A stretch of 27,491 nt of DNA, taken from assembly GCA_001586965.3 (NCBI GenBank), contig LUCW03001685.1, positions 1 to 27,491 of the forward strand, given 5' to 3'. Source of the stretch: Sphaeroforma sirkka (Eukaryota > Opisthokonta > Ichthyosporea > Ichthyophonida). The notes under the pieces are model-generated. The model ran no database searches and was not told where the DNA came from. It saw only the letters and a list, made by a program, of their open reading frames with translations. A program made the translations under genes and the position numbers. How positions within the stretch are numbered: the first letter of the stretch is position 1; each line of letters opens with the position of its first letter. Of this stretch, positions 17,496 through 27,491 are shown piece by piece.

Positions 17496-19083
17496 TTATC
17501 GAGTAAGTATGCCTATATGTACGAGTTCAAGACTCATGTTGTACTCTATGTCGTTTAGTATTTGGTCCAGTAACCATTTCCGATGTAGGCGCCTTACGTT
17601 TATTATTTGTAAGGTATTAGCCAAAGGCTGTTCTTCATTAGTAAGTAAGTTTGAACAATTTTCTGCACTGTTGGTAAGCAGATCAGAAAGTTTAGTCACG
17701 TAGGAAGTAGGTGGCAAATAGGGAATTTCAGATCCGTCAGGGTTTGTAGTCACCTGAGGAAACAAACCTTTTCGTTTATCTCGTGTGTTCTTATGTAAAC
17801 GCTTATTCCATTTCTTATTAAAGATACGAAGAAAGTCGCGAGATTCACGAAATGCATCGGAGGTTAGCCAAGCTACTGTCCCATCCATGAAACGGGTCTT
17901 GTAGTAAGTGTAACCGTCTTCGGATGTTTTTATCAATTATATCTTTGACTTCAGACTCCATAACTGGTATATCAGAATCAAATGAGCGAGCGAATGAGAG
18001 TTCGGAGGTAGGGATACGGTGAGTGCCTAGATTGGTTGCGCTAGTACCATCAATGTTATTCACTTCGTAAGTATCACCTTCTCTCATCATGGTAGGAAAT
18101 AACAAAAGGTCCCATCGTCTTAGAAGAGAGTTCGGTAACGTTGGCGTTTCGATTTATAATGTTAACGTAATCGCCGACTTTGAACTGAACAATGTTCTTA
18201 GTGTTATTCCATCGGTCATACGCTTTAAGTAGGACGCGATTCTTGTGCTCGAGTAAAACAGGGGTAAACAACGTTCTGCATATGCTCGATCTTTGTAGTC
18301 ACGGGTAGCGTGTTTCTCGGGCGCAGTTTTATCAAACGTTGCTTGTAATTCACTATAGCGGCCAAAGAAATAGTGAAACGGAGTGTTCCAGTTTGAGGAT
18401 TCATGCAGTTATTCATTTGAGTCTGAACCCATTTCAAATGATAAGGCCACATATCCTCAACGTCGTCTAGTGCGGTACGCAAGAGTTTCTTAAGTTCTCT
18501 ATGACGTGTCTCATTTGCACCCTGCGTTTGAGGTTTGTAAGGAACACCACGCCTATGGGTCATGCCTGATACGAGTATAAGTGCTCCATTACGTCGGTAC
18601 AAAACTCACTACCGTTATCAGAACATAGTACTCGGGGAAACCGAAGTCATTAAAGACGTGATAGCATAATTCTGCCACTGTTCAGGACGTTTGTTCGGTA
18701 TTGCATAAAGCAAGTTATAGCCCGAAGCCACACATAAGAAATGACAGATATATACATCGCCAGTATGCTTGGATCGCGGAGTTTAACCAAATCAGGACTA
18801 TGACTCGGCGCATCGGTTGGTCTTCTGTGAAGTCACGCGTTTTCGGCAGGTGCCCAACCGTATCGCTTGATCTGGTTTCTTTTTCACAATCAGTACAGCG
18901 TCGGTATACTTCACGTACCGTTTTCTTTCAGCGCCGGGCAAGATCAAGCCCTGTACTGAATAGCCATTTTATAAGTAATGCTCATATACTCGATGCGTTA
19001 AATTATGTATAATTTTAACTCTACTCTTCGAGCTCCTCTTCAGTCAGTCAGATTCTGCGTAACGCTGGCTGGATGAACCATAG
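17496..19083 (-). pseudogene. M2 integrase, near-copy of M1 integrase
   Basis: Same protein as the M1 integrase: a QTQGANETRH block with the catalytic Glu, a GPFVISY module near 18,100, and a chromodomain-like segment at 17,830-17,930. It is broken into five pieces by small indels. The GGGG frameshift at 18634-18637 is shared with M1 (11576-11579), so it existed before the copies separated or is a feature of the family. The C-terminal tail differs from M1 because of an indel near 17,605 and ends at 17,496 in another frame. Confidence 0.8.
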
Positions 19084-22000
19084 TCCTGTTGGATAGGGCA
19101 ACTCGCCAGCATCAGGAGGGTAGAGTCCTGAGATCATCGGTTGGTAAATCTCGGCATGGTAATATGCGAGACCGTCGTTGCATGCAGATTCAGAACATTT
19201 GACATTTGCTGCGCTTTTAAGTAGCGGGGCGCAAACGAGTGGCTTCTTGTATTTCTGAACCAGGGTTCGATTGGGTCAGTTTAAGAGATGCTTTTACAGC
19301 CGATTTGAAGTGCTGTCTCAAGCGGTAACACCTCGACTACATTCTCCCTGCCGGGTGCATGTGTTTTACGAGATACGAGCCGTAGTCCAACTCCTGATGC
19401 CCGGAATTTCGGCTCTCACAATGCGCAGCGTAATGTTTTTTTTCACCTAAGTGGTACCTACAGGACCGATGAGAGAGACGACAGTTATATCCAAGGTGTC
19501 TTCTAATAGAATAGGATCCTGGTCGGGAGGCGGCGACATTCATTGTTCACGACAGATACGCTGGCTTTTGTATCATGGGAACCATCTGGAGATCGTGAGT
19601 CCAGCTACAGGGTCAAATACAAAGTGTAAGGATAGACTACCGCAGTATTAACTTCAATTTTAATAAGTTTGTGAGTTGTTGGAGGCGGTAAGTGTAGGTC
19701 GATTATTATACTTTGTTCTACACCTGCTGAAAGGCATCAGCCTTAGAGGTGAGTCCAAGTGCCCTGTAATACGGCAGATCTAGTTCCAATCATGGTTTCA
19801 GCAGCTAACCAGAATAATAGATGCGTGGACCATACTTCCGGGCTTGGATGAGTTGAAACCCTTTCCCCACACGACATCCAATCGGTTGCTGGCCAACTCT
19901 TTTAATTCGCATTGCCTGACGTCTCTTCGGTAAGTCAATTTGAGGGAAAGTCAGAACACGGCCATATGAATACTCAAAGCACAATGCATCGTCATGTACG
20001 TGCAAACGACACCACCACAGTGAAGGTGTAAGATATTGTACCATCAAGTGTGATATGTGTATATGATAGTGTGTGTTCGAGCGTATATGACTAAGAAATG
20101 TGGTGATCCTTGTTTTTAGAGGCTTCAAACCACACACATAACATCAAGGTGACTTAAAATCGATATAACGTTCAAAACACTATGGGAAGTAAGGAGTCTT
20201 GTTGTCCATGTTGAGTCCTGTGGGATGGAAGAGCGTCATCCTTATTGGTCCTCATGACATTGTCTATCAACGTGGTCAATACTACGGGGTCTTCTTAACA
20301 GATGCCAGCCATTTCCATTGGCTGCCTGCCGTCGAAAAGTCTCCAGCGTCGTCATTGAGGCCGTATTATTGCCAATCATCGTGTCGATGATTGTGTTGGG
20401 AGACCTGGTATGATGAAGTAAACCATTTACTTGCACGCTGGATTCAGTTTGAAGGTTTCACCGAGATCTGGGTAGGTTAGGGCAGAAGCGAGCTGTGCAT
20501 CATGCCGTCCCAGTTTGTTGCCTCTCTGGAGATCATGGTGCTTCAAGTAATCGAGTGCTGAGGTACCGGTGTGCTAGAAGGAGTTGACAAAGTGGCACAG
20601 AGTTCGTGCTCATCCAGTACTCCTGCATTGAATCCAACAGAAATTGTTTCATGTTTGCAGCAATTTCACCCTGCTGCAGATACCCAACCGTGCGGAGATA
20701 GGTGGATGAAGTAAATAACACTTAATCCGTTGACCTAAGTGTGTACGGTTAAATGTGCGTGTTTTACAGACTTCCTTCTTTAACGAGCTTTTAGTGCATG
20801 TCTACTGTATGTTCTTTAAATATGTTCATATCATCTAAATATCGTGATGCGTTATCCGACAGGTCCAAATAGTCTCCATCGAAACTTGTTGAAGAAAGAT
20901 GGTAACACTGTGTAAAGCTCAGGTGCACCTTTGTACTTCTTACCTTGCCAAAAGAAAAGTATTCTATGTATAATTGATGAATGTGGTTTTAAGTCTACCT
21001 TGGGAAAAAGATGGTGGCGACCCTTCCACTAAGTGTATCTCAGCCAGCATTTTCAAACACCGATTGTGGAAGAAGGCTTCGTCGTTAGGAAAATGATTGC
21101 CTGGAAGAAGAGCCATCACTTATTCTTCTTAATAACCATTCTCATAAAGAGTTGTCCAGCATCAGACGGTCTGCAGAGTTAGCTAATCAAGAAGCCACAT
21201 GATGATTTCAATTACACGCTGTCTTTGCCCGTCTTTTTCTGTGGATTTTATTTCCATTTCTTTGGTGTCTCCGAGCTCACTGTAAAGGCGAAGGCCATTG
21301 GGCGCCTGGTGACCGCGGTCCTTTGCTAAGACGGAGCTTTTGGTCGCACCTGTTAGCCAACCTGAAAGTGTCGCGGTTTTTGTCTATAGGCGCACGGGTT
21401 GGTTTCTTTATCTAGGGTTTATGATTATACTCAGTCTTAGTCCCTCTCTCGTCTTTGTAAGTTCCTGCAGCCCCTGGTGAAAGTATCTGAACTCTAACAA
21501 CGCTGGAGATTGCCTGCTTTCCAAAACGCTAGGTGGTGACCTATGAGTGTGTTATATTCTAAACTTAGAAGATCAGTCATGTCTTTATAACTAAATCGTA
21601 TTACTTATGACATGTCAGTAAACGAATAGGTGAGTGTTTACATCTCTTCTATCTGACAACATTATGTGTACATAGTCAATTTCTTTCGCAAGTGCAAGCT
21701 TACTTCTTCCATTTCTTAAGATCAAATTTGTTGTTTCTGTTATGGATTACATATCCCTAGCGTAGGCTACTCGGAAAATAAGGATGAATGGAATCATGAC
21801 TCACTGCTATAACCTTTTCCATTTACCATAAACGGGCTGAAATATATTAGTTCATCTCCTCCCGGGTATAGATTTTATTGAACCTTTTTTCATAATCTTG
21901 CTCTTCTAGTGCAACACATATAGAACTGTCAGTGCTTAATCATCCTGCAAGACTCCTCAGATGTCCTCTGCATTCATCTTTGTGCCAAATCATACCTTCT

Positions 22001-22223
22001 AAGCCAAGTAGGTACACACGCTTCATATAGCGGTCAAAGTTTGCGACGAATGCCTGGTGCACACTTAACAGAGTCGTAGTTTACCTATCTCTATTTGCCA
22101 TCACGTTTAGTGAGGTTGTAAATCCACACTTCTTGTAAGGTGCTCTCCTTCTTTCACTACTTTGGTTCAGTAGAAGTCAAGCCTTTACCACTATCCAGCA
22201 GTAGTTCGAGGTGTCTTATGTAT
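19084..22223. other. Mosaic of family-M pol and LINE sequence in register
   Basis: Short tracts alternate between matches to M1 (about 12,000-14,950) and matches to LINE copy A (about 1,450-3,280), with the offset to each source nearly constant over 2-3 kb. Examples: 19446 matches M1 12341, 19525 matches LINE 1790, 19880 carries both in adjacent words, 20200 matches LINE 2460, 20640 matches M1 13400, 21055 matches LINE 3160, 21560 matches M1 14320. Open frames inside are meaningless blends. About 21,300-21,540 fits neither source. No intact gene. Confidence 0.75.
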
Positions 22224-22823
22224 TGTAAAACTTCTGATGGATATTTTATATGTTTTATAATTTCATGTTATATAAACTAAAATATAGTTTAAGTCAGTTA
22301 GATTTAGCAGTGGTAGCTTGTGTAAAATGATCGGGACTGCGTCATTGGTAAGAGCCTTTAATACATCATCGATCACACAGGACGTACCTCTTAGCTGTTC
22401 TCCTTATTAAGTGAGTTTTTACTGGAAGTATTAGTGTTCATGACCATATGCCTAATTTGTAGATAGATATAATGACGTAATTCAAGTTAATACATATTGG
22501 CAATTATTCTGAAGAAAAGTTAAAAAAAGAAAAGACTTATTGGATTTTTGAGATTGGTGGAAGACCAAAAACCTGTAAGTAGTAGTTCAGAGATTATAAA
22601 AATTTAGTTTTATAATATCCTTACATCTACTATCGTCTCAAATAGGTCCAAGTAAATGAGTCCTACTAAATAATCACAGGCTATTGGAGCCATCAAAGTG
22701 AATTAAGAACACTTTGGAAATATTGGAAAACTTGTATTAAGTTATTTTATATACAATTAAAACCAATGTTGTCTCATTTGATCTTGATATTTTAGACTGA
22801 CCGGAGGCCCAGGTATTTCTACA
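22224..22823 (-). repeat. LTR3, diverged family-M LTR (about 600 bp)
   Basis: Aligns along its whole length to LTR1 and LTR2, with many indels and substitutions. It starts at TGTAAAACTTCT (22224) and ends at TTTCTACA (22823), after which similarity stops within a few bases. It would be the 5' LTR of M2. It is much more diverged than LTR1 and LTR2 are from each other. Confidence 0.82.
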
Positions 22824-23235
22824 TACTAAAGTTCTATCAGATTTATATTGATAAATCGACCTCAGCCTTTGTGTTACCTAGCTGCTTATATAAAGCTTGG
22901 TTCTTGAAGCGTTCACGAGGTTCACGCTCAGTGCTACGGGCTGCTAGTGCCAAGATGGAGCTCTATCTCCTTCTCTTGTTATCGATTAGATAGCGAATGT
23001 ATCCGCTTTCTTATCGTCAAGGTCAGAGTCATTCAATAGACGATCCTCAAGGACTTCTGTATACCAGAACGTAATAGCCTGAGACGTTGTTGTCTGGTTC
23101 TCACTTCCTCGTCTTCAATACTAGAGTGGGTACTCTAGTGAGGTACTGGTATAACGATTACCAAAATTGTGATTACCAGGGTTAGATGGTAATGAGGATC
23201 GATGTTTTGAGGGTGGAAACCTCATCATCGATCTC
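22824..23235 (-). pseudogene. Family-M pol/gag scrap after LTR3
   Basis: About 25 bp matching M1 pol near 13,910-13,940 joins at a short shared word to gag matching M1 15,510-15,890, with frequent indels. A true neighbouring element would show integrase beside LTR3, so this is a rearranged fragment. It corresponds to the charged N-terminal helices of the capsid-like protein and is not translatable. It ends near 23,225 where the match to M1 stops. Confidence 0.75.
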
Positions 23236-23368
23236 TTTCAAAAAACCTACAGACCCCACCCAAAACGTTGACTTGAAATTTGGATTTTCAATAAAATAGA
23301 AAATAAATAAAAAATAGAGTCTGGGGACCCACAGTCCCACAGTCTCACAGCCGAAAAAATGTCGGGCC
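23236..23368. other. Short unassigned stretch left of LINE copy B
   Basis: No coding signal. AT-rich, with the words CCCACAGTCTCACAG (23,336) that recur almost exactly near 27,370, suggesting a small dispersed repeat or related flanking DNA on both sides of the LINE. Confidence 0.4.
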
Positions 23369-23395
23369 GTCATTTTTGAAATAAATAATATTATG
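23369..23395. repeat. Left target-site duplication of LINE copy B
   Basis: GTCATTTTTGAAATAAATAA at 23369 continues to TATTATGC. The right copy at 26460 differs by one T and one base. Confidence 0.8.
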
Positions 23396-23720
23396 CCTAC
23401 TGAGCCCCCATGTCAACTCCACTAACGCAGGCATCCTCAATCTACCACCGCGGACCGTCTCCAGAAGGCTACCAAGCAAAGCATAATGCAAACCTCTTCT
23501 CATCTAACCCGCGAATCCGAAAACGCAAAGAATCAGCGCGAGCGGAACCGGACGATTTCACATACCAACGGTCTCCCATCACAATTATCCGACACGATGG
23601 ATAGGAATACGCAGCCTCAGCTTTCCAACGACAAACTCTTCGTCGACAGGCAATGATATAGAAATGGCTGACATCGTTAAAGAAGAGAGTCCAGTAGTAT
23701 TGACTGTTGATGAACAATGT
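23396..23720 (+). pseudogene. LINE copy B ORF1 C-terminal remnant
   Basis: Matches copy A ORF1 from about 2846 to 2520: the shared frame text MSTPLTQ, SSNPR and YQRSP appears in both. It starts at the insertion boundary, so the N-terminal half is absent, and indels break the frame. It ends just before the ORF2 start. Confidence 0.7.
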
Positions 23721-23728
23721 TAGGGACC

Positions 23729-24580
23729 ATGAGGATGACGCTCTTTAACCCACACAAGGACTCAACATGGACAACGCAGCACGTACAGATAAGTGTTTGA
23801 ACGTTAGATCGATTTTAAGTCAGGTTGATGTTATGTGTGGTTGAAACTCTGGCATAACACCACATTTCTTAATTATATACGCTCGAACACACGCTATCAT
23901 ATACTACATCACACACTCACACGGCATAATATGTCACCCTTTACACTGTGGTATTGGTATCTTTTCCAAACACCACCCATCAAATTTTCAACTTGTACAC
24001 TCGCGGTGTTCTTGTGTGCTATGGTGTTCATATGGCCGTGTTCTACTTTTCCACTCAAATCACTTACTGAAGAAGACGTCAGGCGACACATATTCCCTCG
24101 AAATTGGCGGTTTCCAACCAAATGTCATGTTGAGGAGATTTCAACTTCAAAGCACGGAAGTATGGCCACGCATCTACAAATCACGGACTGCGTATAAAAA
24201 AACGATTGAGACTACTCTGCGTAATACGTGGCACTTGGAATATCTCTATGCTGGCGGCTCAACTGGTACAGAACATGCGTATCATCGACCACCCACCCCG
24301 CCTCGCTCCAAATTTATAAGCTGACGGACTACGGTATCTGTGGTGACCACAATTTTTGGACTCGATCTCCAGATACCTCCCACGAATCAAATCCATCAGC
24401 CCCCAACAAATGCGAGCAATACCACCGCCTACCTGACCAACGCCTTCCTCCTCCCCATGGATATAACCGATATCGCCATCGACTGTATCACCTACGCAAC
24501 AAATCCCGCGCGACGACTATTCCAAGCCAAAAATCTGGGCGCATCAGAACCTACTACGGTCGTATCTCACTTTACATAGA
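23729..24580 (+). pseudogene. LINE copy B endonuclease and linker
   Basis: Begins at an ATG equivalent to copy A 2501 (MRMTLFNP). The VVET block near 23,840, a GDFNF-like stretch near 24,135 and a GDH motif near 24,340 follow the same order as copy A, but several stops and frame changes intervene. The linker at 24,460-24,580 (IAIDCITYAT, RIRTYYGRISLY) is almost identical to copy A and confirms it is real protein sequence of this family. Confidence 0.75.
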
Positions 24581-24582
24581 TC

Positions 24583-24869
24583 AGTTCAAACCAAATCATC
24601 GCGCTTGTTGGTTCCGCCTATGATACTTCCGATCCAGGCCAGCCAACACATACCAAATTCATCCGTGGTCTGGTGCGGCATTGGCTTAGGCCTCCATCCT
24701 CGTTCTTCGACCGGATTATGACGAATAACTTGGTCCTTCTCGGTATTTCATACTCTGCACTAAACCCATTCCGCGGCGGCACAACACGACGCAGACCCGA
24801 TCCGTACCACAGAGGTGGGTACTCTACTTAGTAGGTCAGCAAGCGAATATATGGAACATTCAATAGTAA
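24583..24869 (+). repeat. LINE 3'-segment, direct repeat unit A
   Basis: Matches unit C (25987-26274) along its length, starting AGTTCAAACCAAATCATC and ending GGAACATTCAATAGTA. Its right two thirds also match unit B. It is joined directly to the linker of copy B, where copy A continues towards RT. Confidence 0.85.
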
Positions 24870-24910
24870 AATTCTAGAGTCTCGCAAGTCCTTTGCGAAC
24901 GATATATACT

Positions 24911-25119
24911 CCCCATCCTCGCTCTCGACCGGATTAAGACGGATAACCTGGTCCTTCTCGGTATTTCATACTCTGCACTAACCCATTCCGCGGCACAACA
25001 CGACGCAGACCTGATCCGTACCACAGAGGTGGGTACTCTACTTAGTAGGTCAGCAAGCGAATATATGTGGAACATTCAATAGTAACACTGTTTGTCAACA
25101 CCGGCCCGAATTGACTGCG
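24911..25119 (+). repeat. LINE 3'-segment, direct repeat unit B
   Basis: Matches the right two thirds of unit A and, beyond it, unit C up to CCGGCCCGAATTGACT. It then joins RT-linker sequence at GCGTACCAACG. About 40 bp of unassigned sequence (24870-24910) separates it from unit A. Confidence 0.85.
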
Positions 25120-25610
25120 TACCAACGACGGTCTCCGCGCCAACCCTGCATACCGGGTACCGATAACACAGGCGCTACCTCACTGGCTACTTTGATGCCC
25201 CTATTCAATTCTACAAAACCCGTACGTGGTTCCACCGGATACCAATCCTCTCCTGATGTCACTTTCACCATACACCCTGACGATGTATTGGAGGCAATAC
25301 TACGCTATCCCAATATGGGACCTGACCCCGACGGAATCACGTCCTTCTCCTGAAGGCCGCAGTGGAGCGCTCTGCAAACGCCGGATTAGGGACGCCCCGA
25401 CGCCAATAGCCCACTAATTGGACTCCTTACCGAAGCTTTTACTGAGCTACTGAAGGCGGGTACCTTCCCTGCAGCCCTGAACTGCAGCCTCCTAACAGCA
25501 CACACAAAGAAAGCTGATGCAGGTTTCACCTCCCACGATCGCCGACTTCCGCCCCATCACGCACATACGCAAATAGTCAGACGCATCTTTGAAAAGTGCT
25601 TTCTTAAACC
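25105..25610 (+). pseudogene. LINE copy B reverse transcriptase N-terminal fragment
   Basis: Matches copy A from about 1470 back to 1000: linker CIPGTDNTGATSLATL, then HPDDVLEAILRYPN and PDPDGI of RT block 0/1, and a broken stretch to FEKCFL near 25,600. Copy A continues into motifs A, B and C; here the sequence changes and no catalytic motif is present. Cannot be active. Confidence 0.78.
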
Positions 25611-25756
25611 GAGACACGGTTGGCCAGACACGACAGCTTCAATCGCTGCTTCGAGTCTACACCGATGCGGATTTGTGCTACGATTGTAACGAATAAGTAT
25701 ATGTTCACATTGCTCGACTACCGCACCTGTCTCTGCCTGTCTTCTCCAGTAGTCAC

Positions 25757-26409
25757 ATGATCACTATTGGCCACTTTATCTGCATCCAACAACTGATTCG
25801 ACGCATTTTAGTAGGCCCGAATCTGCCGCCCATTAACCCTGACCTCTTTCAGCAATTACAGGAGTACCTTGGATCTTTTCTCCAGCATGTTGAAGAATCC
25901 ACCGTACCCTCACCCGTCCTGACACATCAACAGATGTTCTCCATACCCCGGCTAATCACGCTGTCGAAGTACTACTTCCAAATTTCGGTTCAAACCCAAA
26001 TCATCACGCTTGTTGGTTCCGCCTATGATACTTCGGATACAGGACAGCCAACACATACCAAATTCATCCGTGGTCTGGTGCGGCATTGGCTTACCTCCAT
26101 CCTCGCTCCTCGACCGGAATATGGCGAATAGCCTGGTCCTCTTCGGTATTTCGTACTTTCCACTAACCCATTCCGCGGCATTACACGGCGCAGACCTGAT
26201 CCAAATTACCACAGAGGTGGGTACTCTACTTTAGTAGGTCAAGCAAGCGAATATATGGAACATTCGATAGTAACAGTGTTTTGTCAACACCGGCCCGAAT
26301 TGACTCAGCGCATACCTTCCATTGTCGACTCACTTGGCCTAAGCTTCAAACGGGAATTTACTGACCACTTCTTCCCATCAATATTTCCTGAACCACTACA
26401 GCGACTATG
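25757..26409 (+). pseudogene. LINE copy B ORF2 C-terminal region
   Basis: An open frame at 25757-26131 (124 aa, FQQLQEYLGSFLQHVEES, then SAYDTSDTGQPTHTKF) followed after indels by EYMEHSIVTVFCQHRPE and a C-terminus ending PEPLQRL before a TGA at about 26,409. Position at the 3' end of the LINE and the presence of its parts in units A and B argue that it is the ORF2 C-terminus. No named domain recognised. Confidence 0.5.
25987..26304 (+). repeat. LINE 3'-segment, direct repeat unit C (probable original)
   Basis: The longest of the three units; it combines the left part of A with the right end of B and continues without a break into the presumed ORF2 C-terminus and 3' end. It is therefore the likely source copy. 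Confidence 0.8.
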
Positions 26410-26459
26410 AGAGCCATACCATGTTGTTCATACAATATACATTGTAGCATACATATCTT

Positions 26460-26487
26460 GTCATTTTGAAATAAATAATATTATCCC
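26460..26487. repeat. Right target-site duplication of LINE copy B
   Basis: GTCATTTTGAAATAAATAAT at 26460 continues TATTATCCCTA; partner of 23369-23395. Confidence 0.8.
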
Positions 26488-27491
26488 TATAAAAAAAGCG
26501 TGTACCGAAACCGTTGCCGATAAAAGTACAAATTACAAAATGCCGCTTGGACAGGGTTTCTTTTTTTACCTTAATCGGTTTATCCCCACTTTTCTGCAAT
26601 GGATAATTTAAATATATATAATAAAAACATACATACACATTAAAATACACATGTTTTAAAGATACTCAAGCTAAGTATGACATACACATAGCATATTAAT
26701 GGTTATGTATGTATAAAGAATATTTATACTATAGTGGACGTAAGATAATGTTTAATTTCTGTTATTTAAAGATTCTGCTCAGTGAGTGACTTGAAGCTTA
26801 TAGACTCTGCTCAAGATTTTATAATAATGTGTGGACATGGGTTGTATGTAATGGTTTTACTTTTTTACTGTTTGCACTCATTTGATTTTATTTTAAATGG
26901 GTATGTTTATTGTTAAAGATAGAGGCTATGGATATTCGACTGAGTGTATAAGTTTGTATTCGTTTTGTTTTTCAAAAGAAAAGGAAATAAGAACATCACT
27001 CATCTCAATTTGAAACAACTTTCTCTCATATTCAATTTTGAAATATGTCGTATTTTAGTTTTTAAAAAGTAAAACACAATTCTATAAGAACAATAAAAAA
27101 CATAACCTTTGGCTCTTTGGGTACAACTTTATAGACTTTTTTTTATATTAGAAAAATAAAAGTTCTACCAGAGTCCTGACTCCTGAAGCCTGAGTCCCCT
27201 GATTCCTGAGTCTGTGGAGTGTGGACTGTGTATTTAACAGTGCTTGAACTCTTGGCCCCTTCTTGGGGCTTGGGCCGTAAAATTTCCAGCCACCAGTCAT
27301 ATCCTTCTAAGCTGTCGTATTTTAATATTATTGATTTTGTTAAAAAACACACCCCAAGATGCAGTCATCCACAGTCTCACAGACCACAAGACACAATATA
27401 TTATTTTGTAAAATAAATTTCACAGCCTACGCGCTATAGCAATTAGTCACTATTTTTTAGAGTCAGTCATTAACCTATTAAAATGCTCATA
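26488..27491. other. AT-rich DNA without recognised genes
   Basis: Open frames here are short and low-complexity, with no family match. The stretch 27165-27215 contains repeated CCTGA(G/C)TC words (CTGACTCCTGAAGCCTGAGT and so on) that can pair with each other, like the hairpin at 3370. The phrase CCACAGTCTCACAG near 27,369 repeats that at 23,336. Nothing else seen. Confidence 0.6.

Larger units (their letters stand above)
17399..22223 (-). mobile_element. Family-M internal region M2, degraded and mosaic
   Basis: Second internal region, between LTR2 and LTR3, in the same orientation as M1. Its left 1.7 kb follows M1 closely. From about 18,780 rightwards indels grow steadily, and beyond 19,084 it is a mosaic with LINE-like sequence. 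Recognisable M1 landmarks continue to the zinc-knuckle region at about 22,200. Sequence equivalent to M1 14,960-16,803, most of gag, is missing before LTR3. Confidence 0.8.
23396..26459 (+). mobile_element. LINE copy B, 5'-truncated and internally rearranged
   Basis: Same LINE family as copy A on the opposite strand. It begins inside ORF1, at the equivalent of copy A position about 2846, and is flanked by a 27-bp imperfect direct repeat, so it is a typical 5'-truncated target-primed insertion. Endonuclease and linker follow copy A, then the order is disturbed: a 3'-end segment appears before the RT fragment and again at the end, and the RT core after motif block 'FEK' is missing. The right part (about 25,750-26,459) supplies the family's 3' end, not seen in copy A. 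No poly(A) tail is visible. Confidence 0.82.

Noticed and set aside
26405..26650. Possible host gene on the minus strand (81 aa, Tyr/Phe-rich)
   Set aside because: Low-complexity AT-rich frame overlapping the LINE 3' end and its target duplication, with no recognisable domain.

Overview
The window is eukaryotic repeat-rich DNA. I recognise no host gene, rRNA gene, CRISPR array or bacterial operon. Almost everything from 1 to about 26,490 is retrotransposon sequence of two kinds: a non-LTR element (LINE) with an endonuclease and a reverse transcriptase, and Ty3/Gypsy-type LTR elements with Gag, protease, reverse transcriptase, RNase H and integrase. Translation uses the standard code. I cannot name the species; a protist or fungus-like lineage with many active or recently active retroelements is plausible, but that is inference.

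Layout. 1-3290: minus-strand LINE (copy A), cut by the window edge. 3291-4894: AT-rich non-coding DNA with small repeats, probably including the unrecognised 5' LTR/leader of the next element. 4895-9490: plus-strand Gypsy-type element P, with gag, protease, RT, RNase H, a Dam-like methyltransferase domain and integrase in order, broken by stops and frameshifts and cut at its 3' end by an LTR of another family. 9491-9723: a 233-bp partial LTR. 9724-17398: minus-strand Gypsy-type element M1 with two LTRs of about 600 bp (TGTA...TACA ends), gag, zinc knuckles, protease-RT-RNase H, Dam-like domain, integrase with GPY/F and chromodomain-like modules. 17399-22223: a second internal region (M2) sharing LTR2 with M1; its first 1.7 kb is nearly identical to M1, then it becomes a strange mosaic. 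22224-22823: a third, diverged LTR. 22824-23235: a pol/gag scrap. 23396-26459: plus-strand LINE copy B, 5'-truncated, flanked by an imperfect 27-bp target-site duplication, with a triplicated segment inside. 26488-27491: AT-rich DNA with no recognised feature.

The most notable points are: (1) both Gypsy-type families, P and M, carry between RNase H and integrase a domain resembling phage-type DNA N6-adenine methyltransferase, of the kind known from DIRS-type retroelements; family P keeps an NPPW catalytic-type motif. (2) The interval 19084-22223 aligns at nearly constant offsets to two unrelated sequences at once (LINE copy A and element M1), which looks more like a forced consensus of two repeats than ordinary insertion. 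(3) A tRNA-like sequence with A and B boxes and a T6 terminator lies antisense inside the M1 gag. (4) Several coding breaks fall in homopolymer runs, so some 'pseudogenes' may be intact in the real genome.

As a system, each LTR element would make Gag for particle assembly and Pol for reverse transcription and integration; the role of the Dam-like domain in that cycle is unknown. The LINE would nick its target with the endonuclease and prime reverse transcription there; copy B shows the expected footprint.
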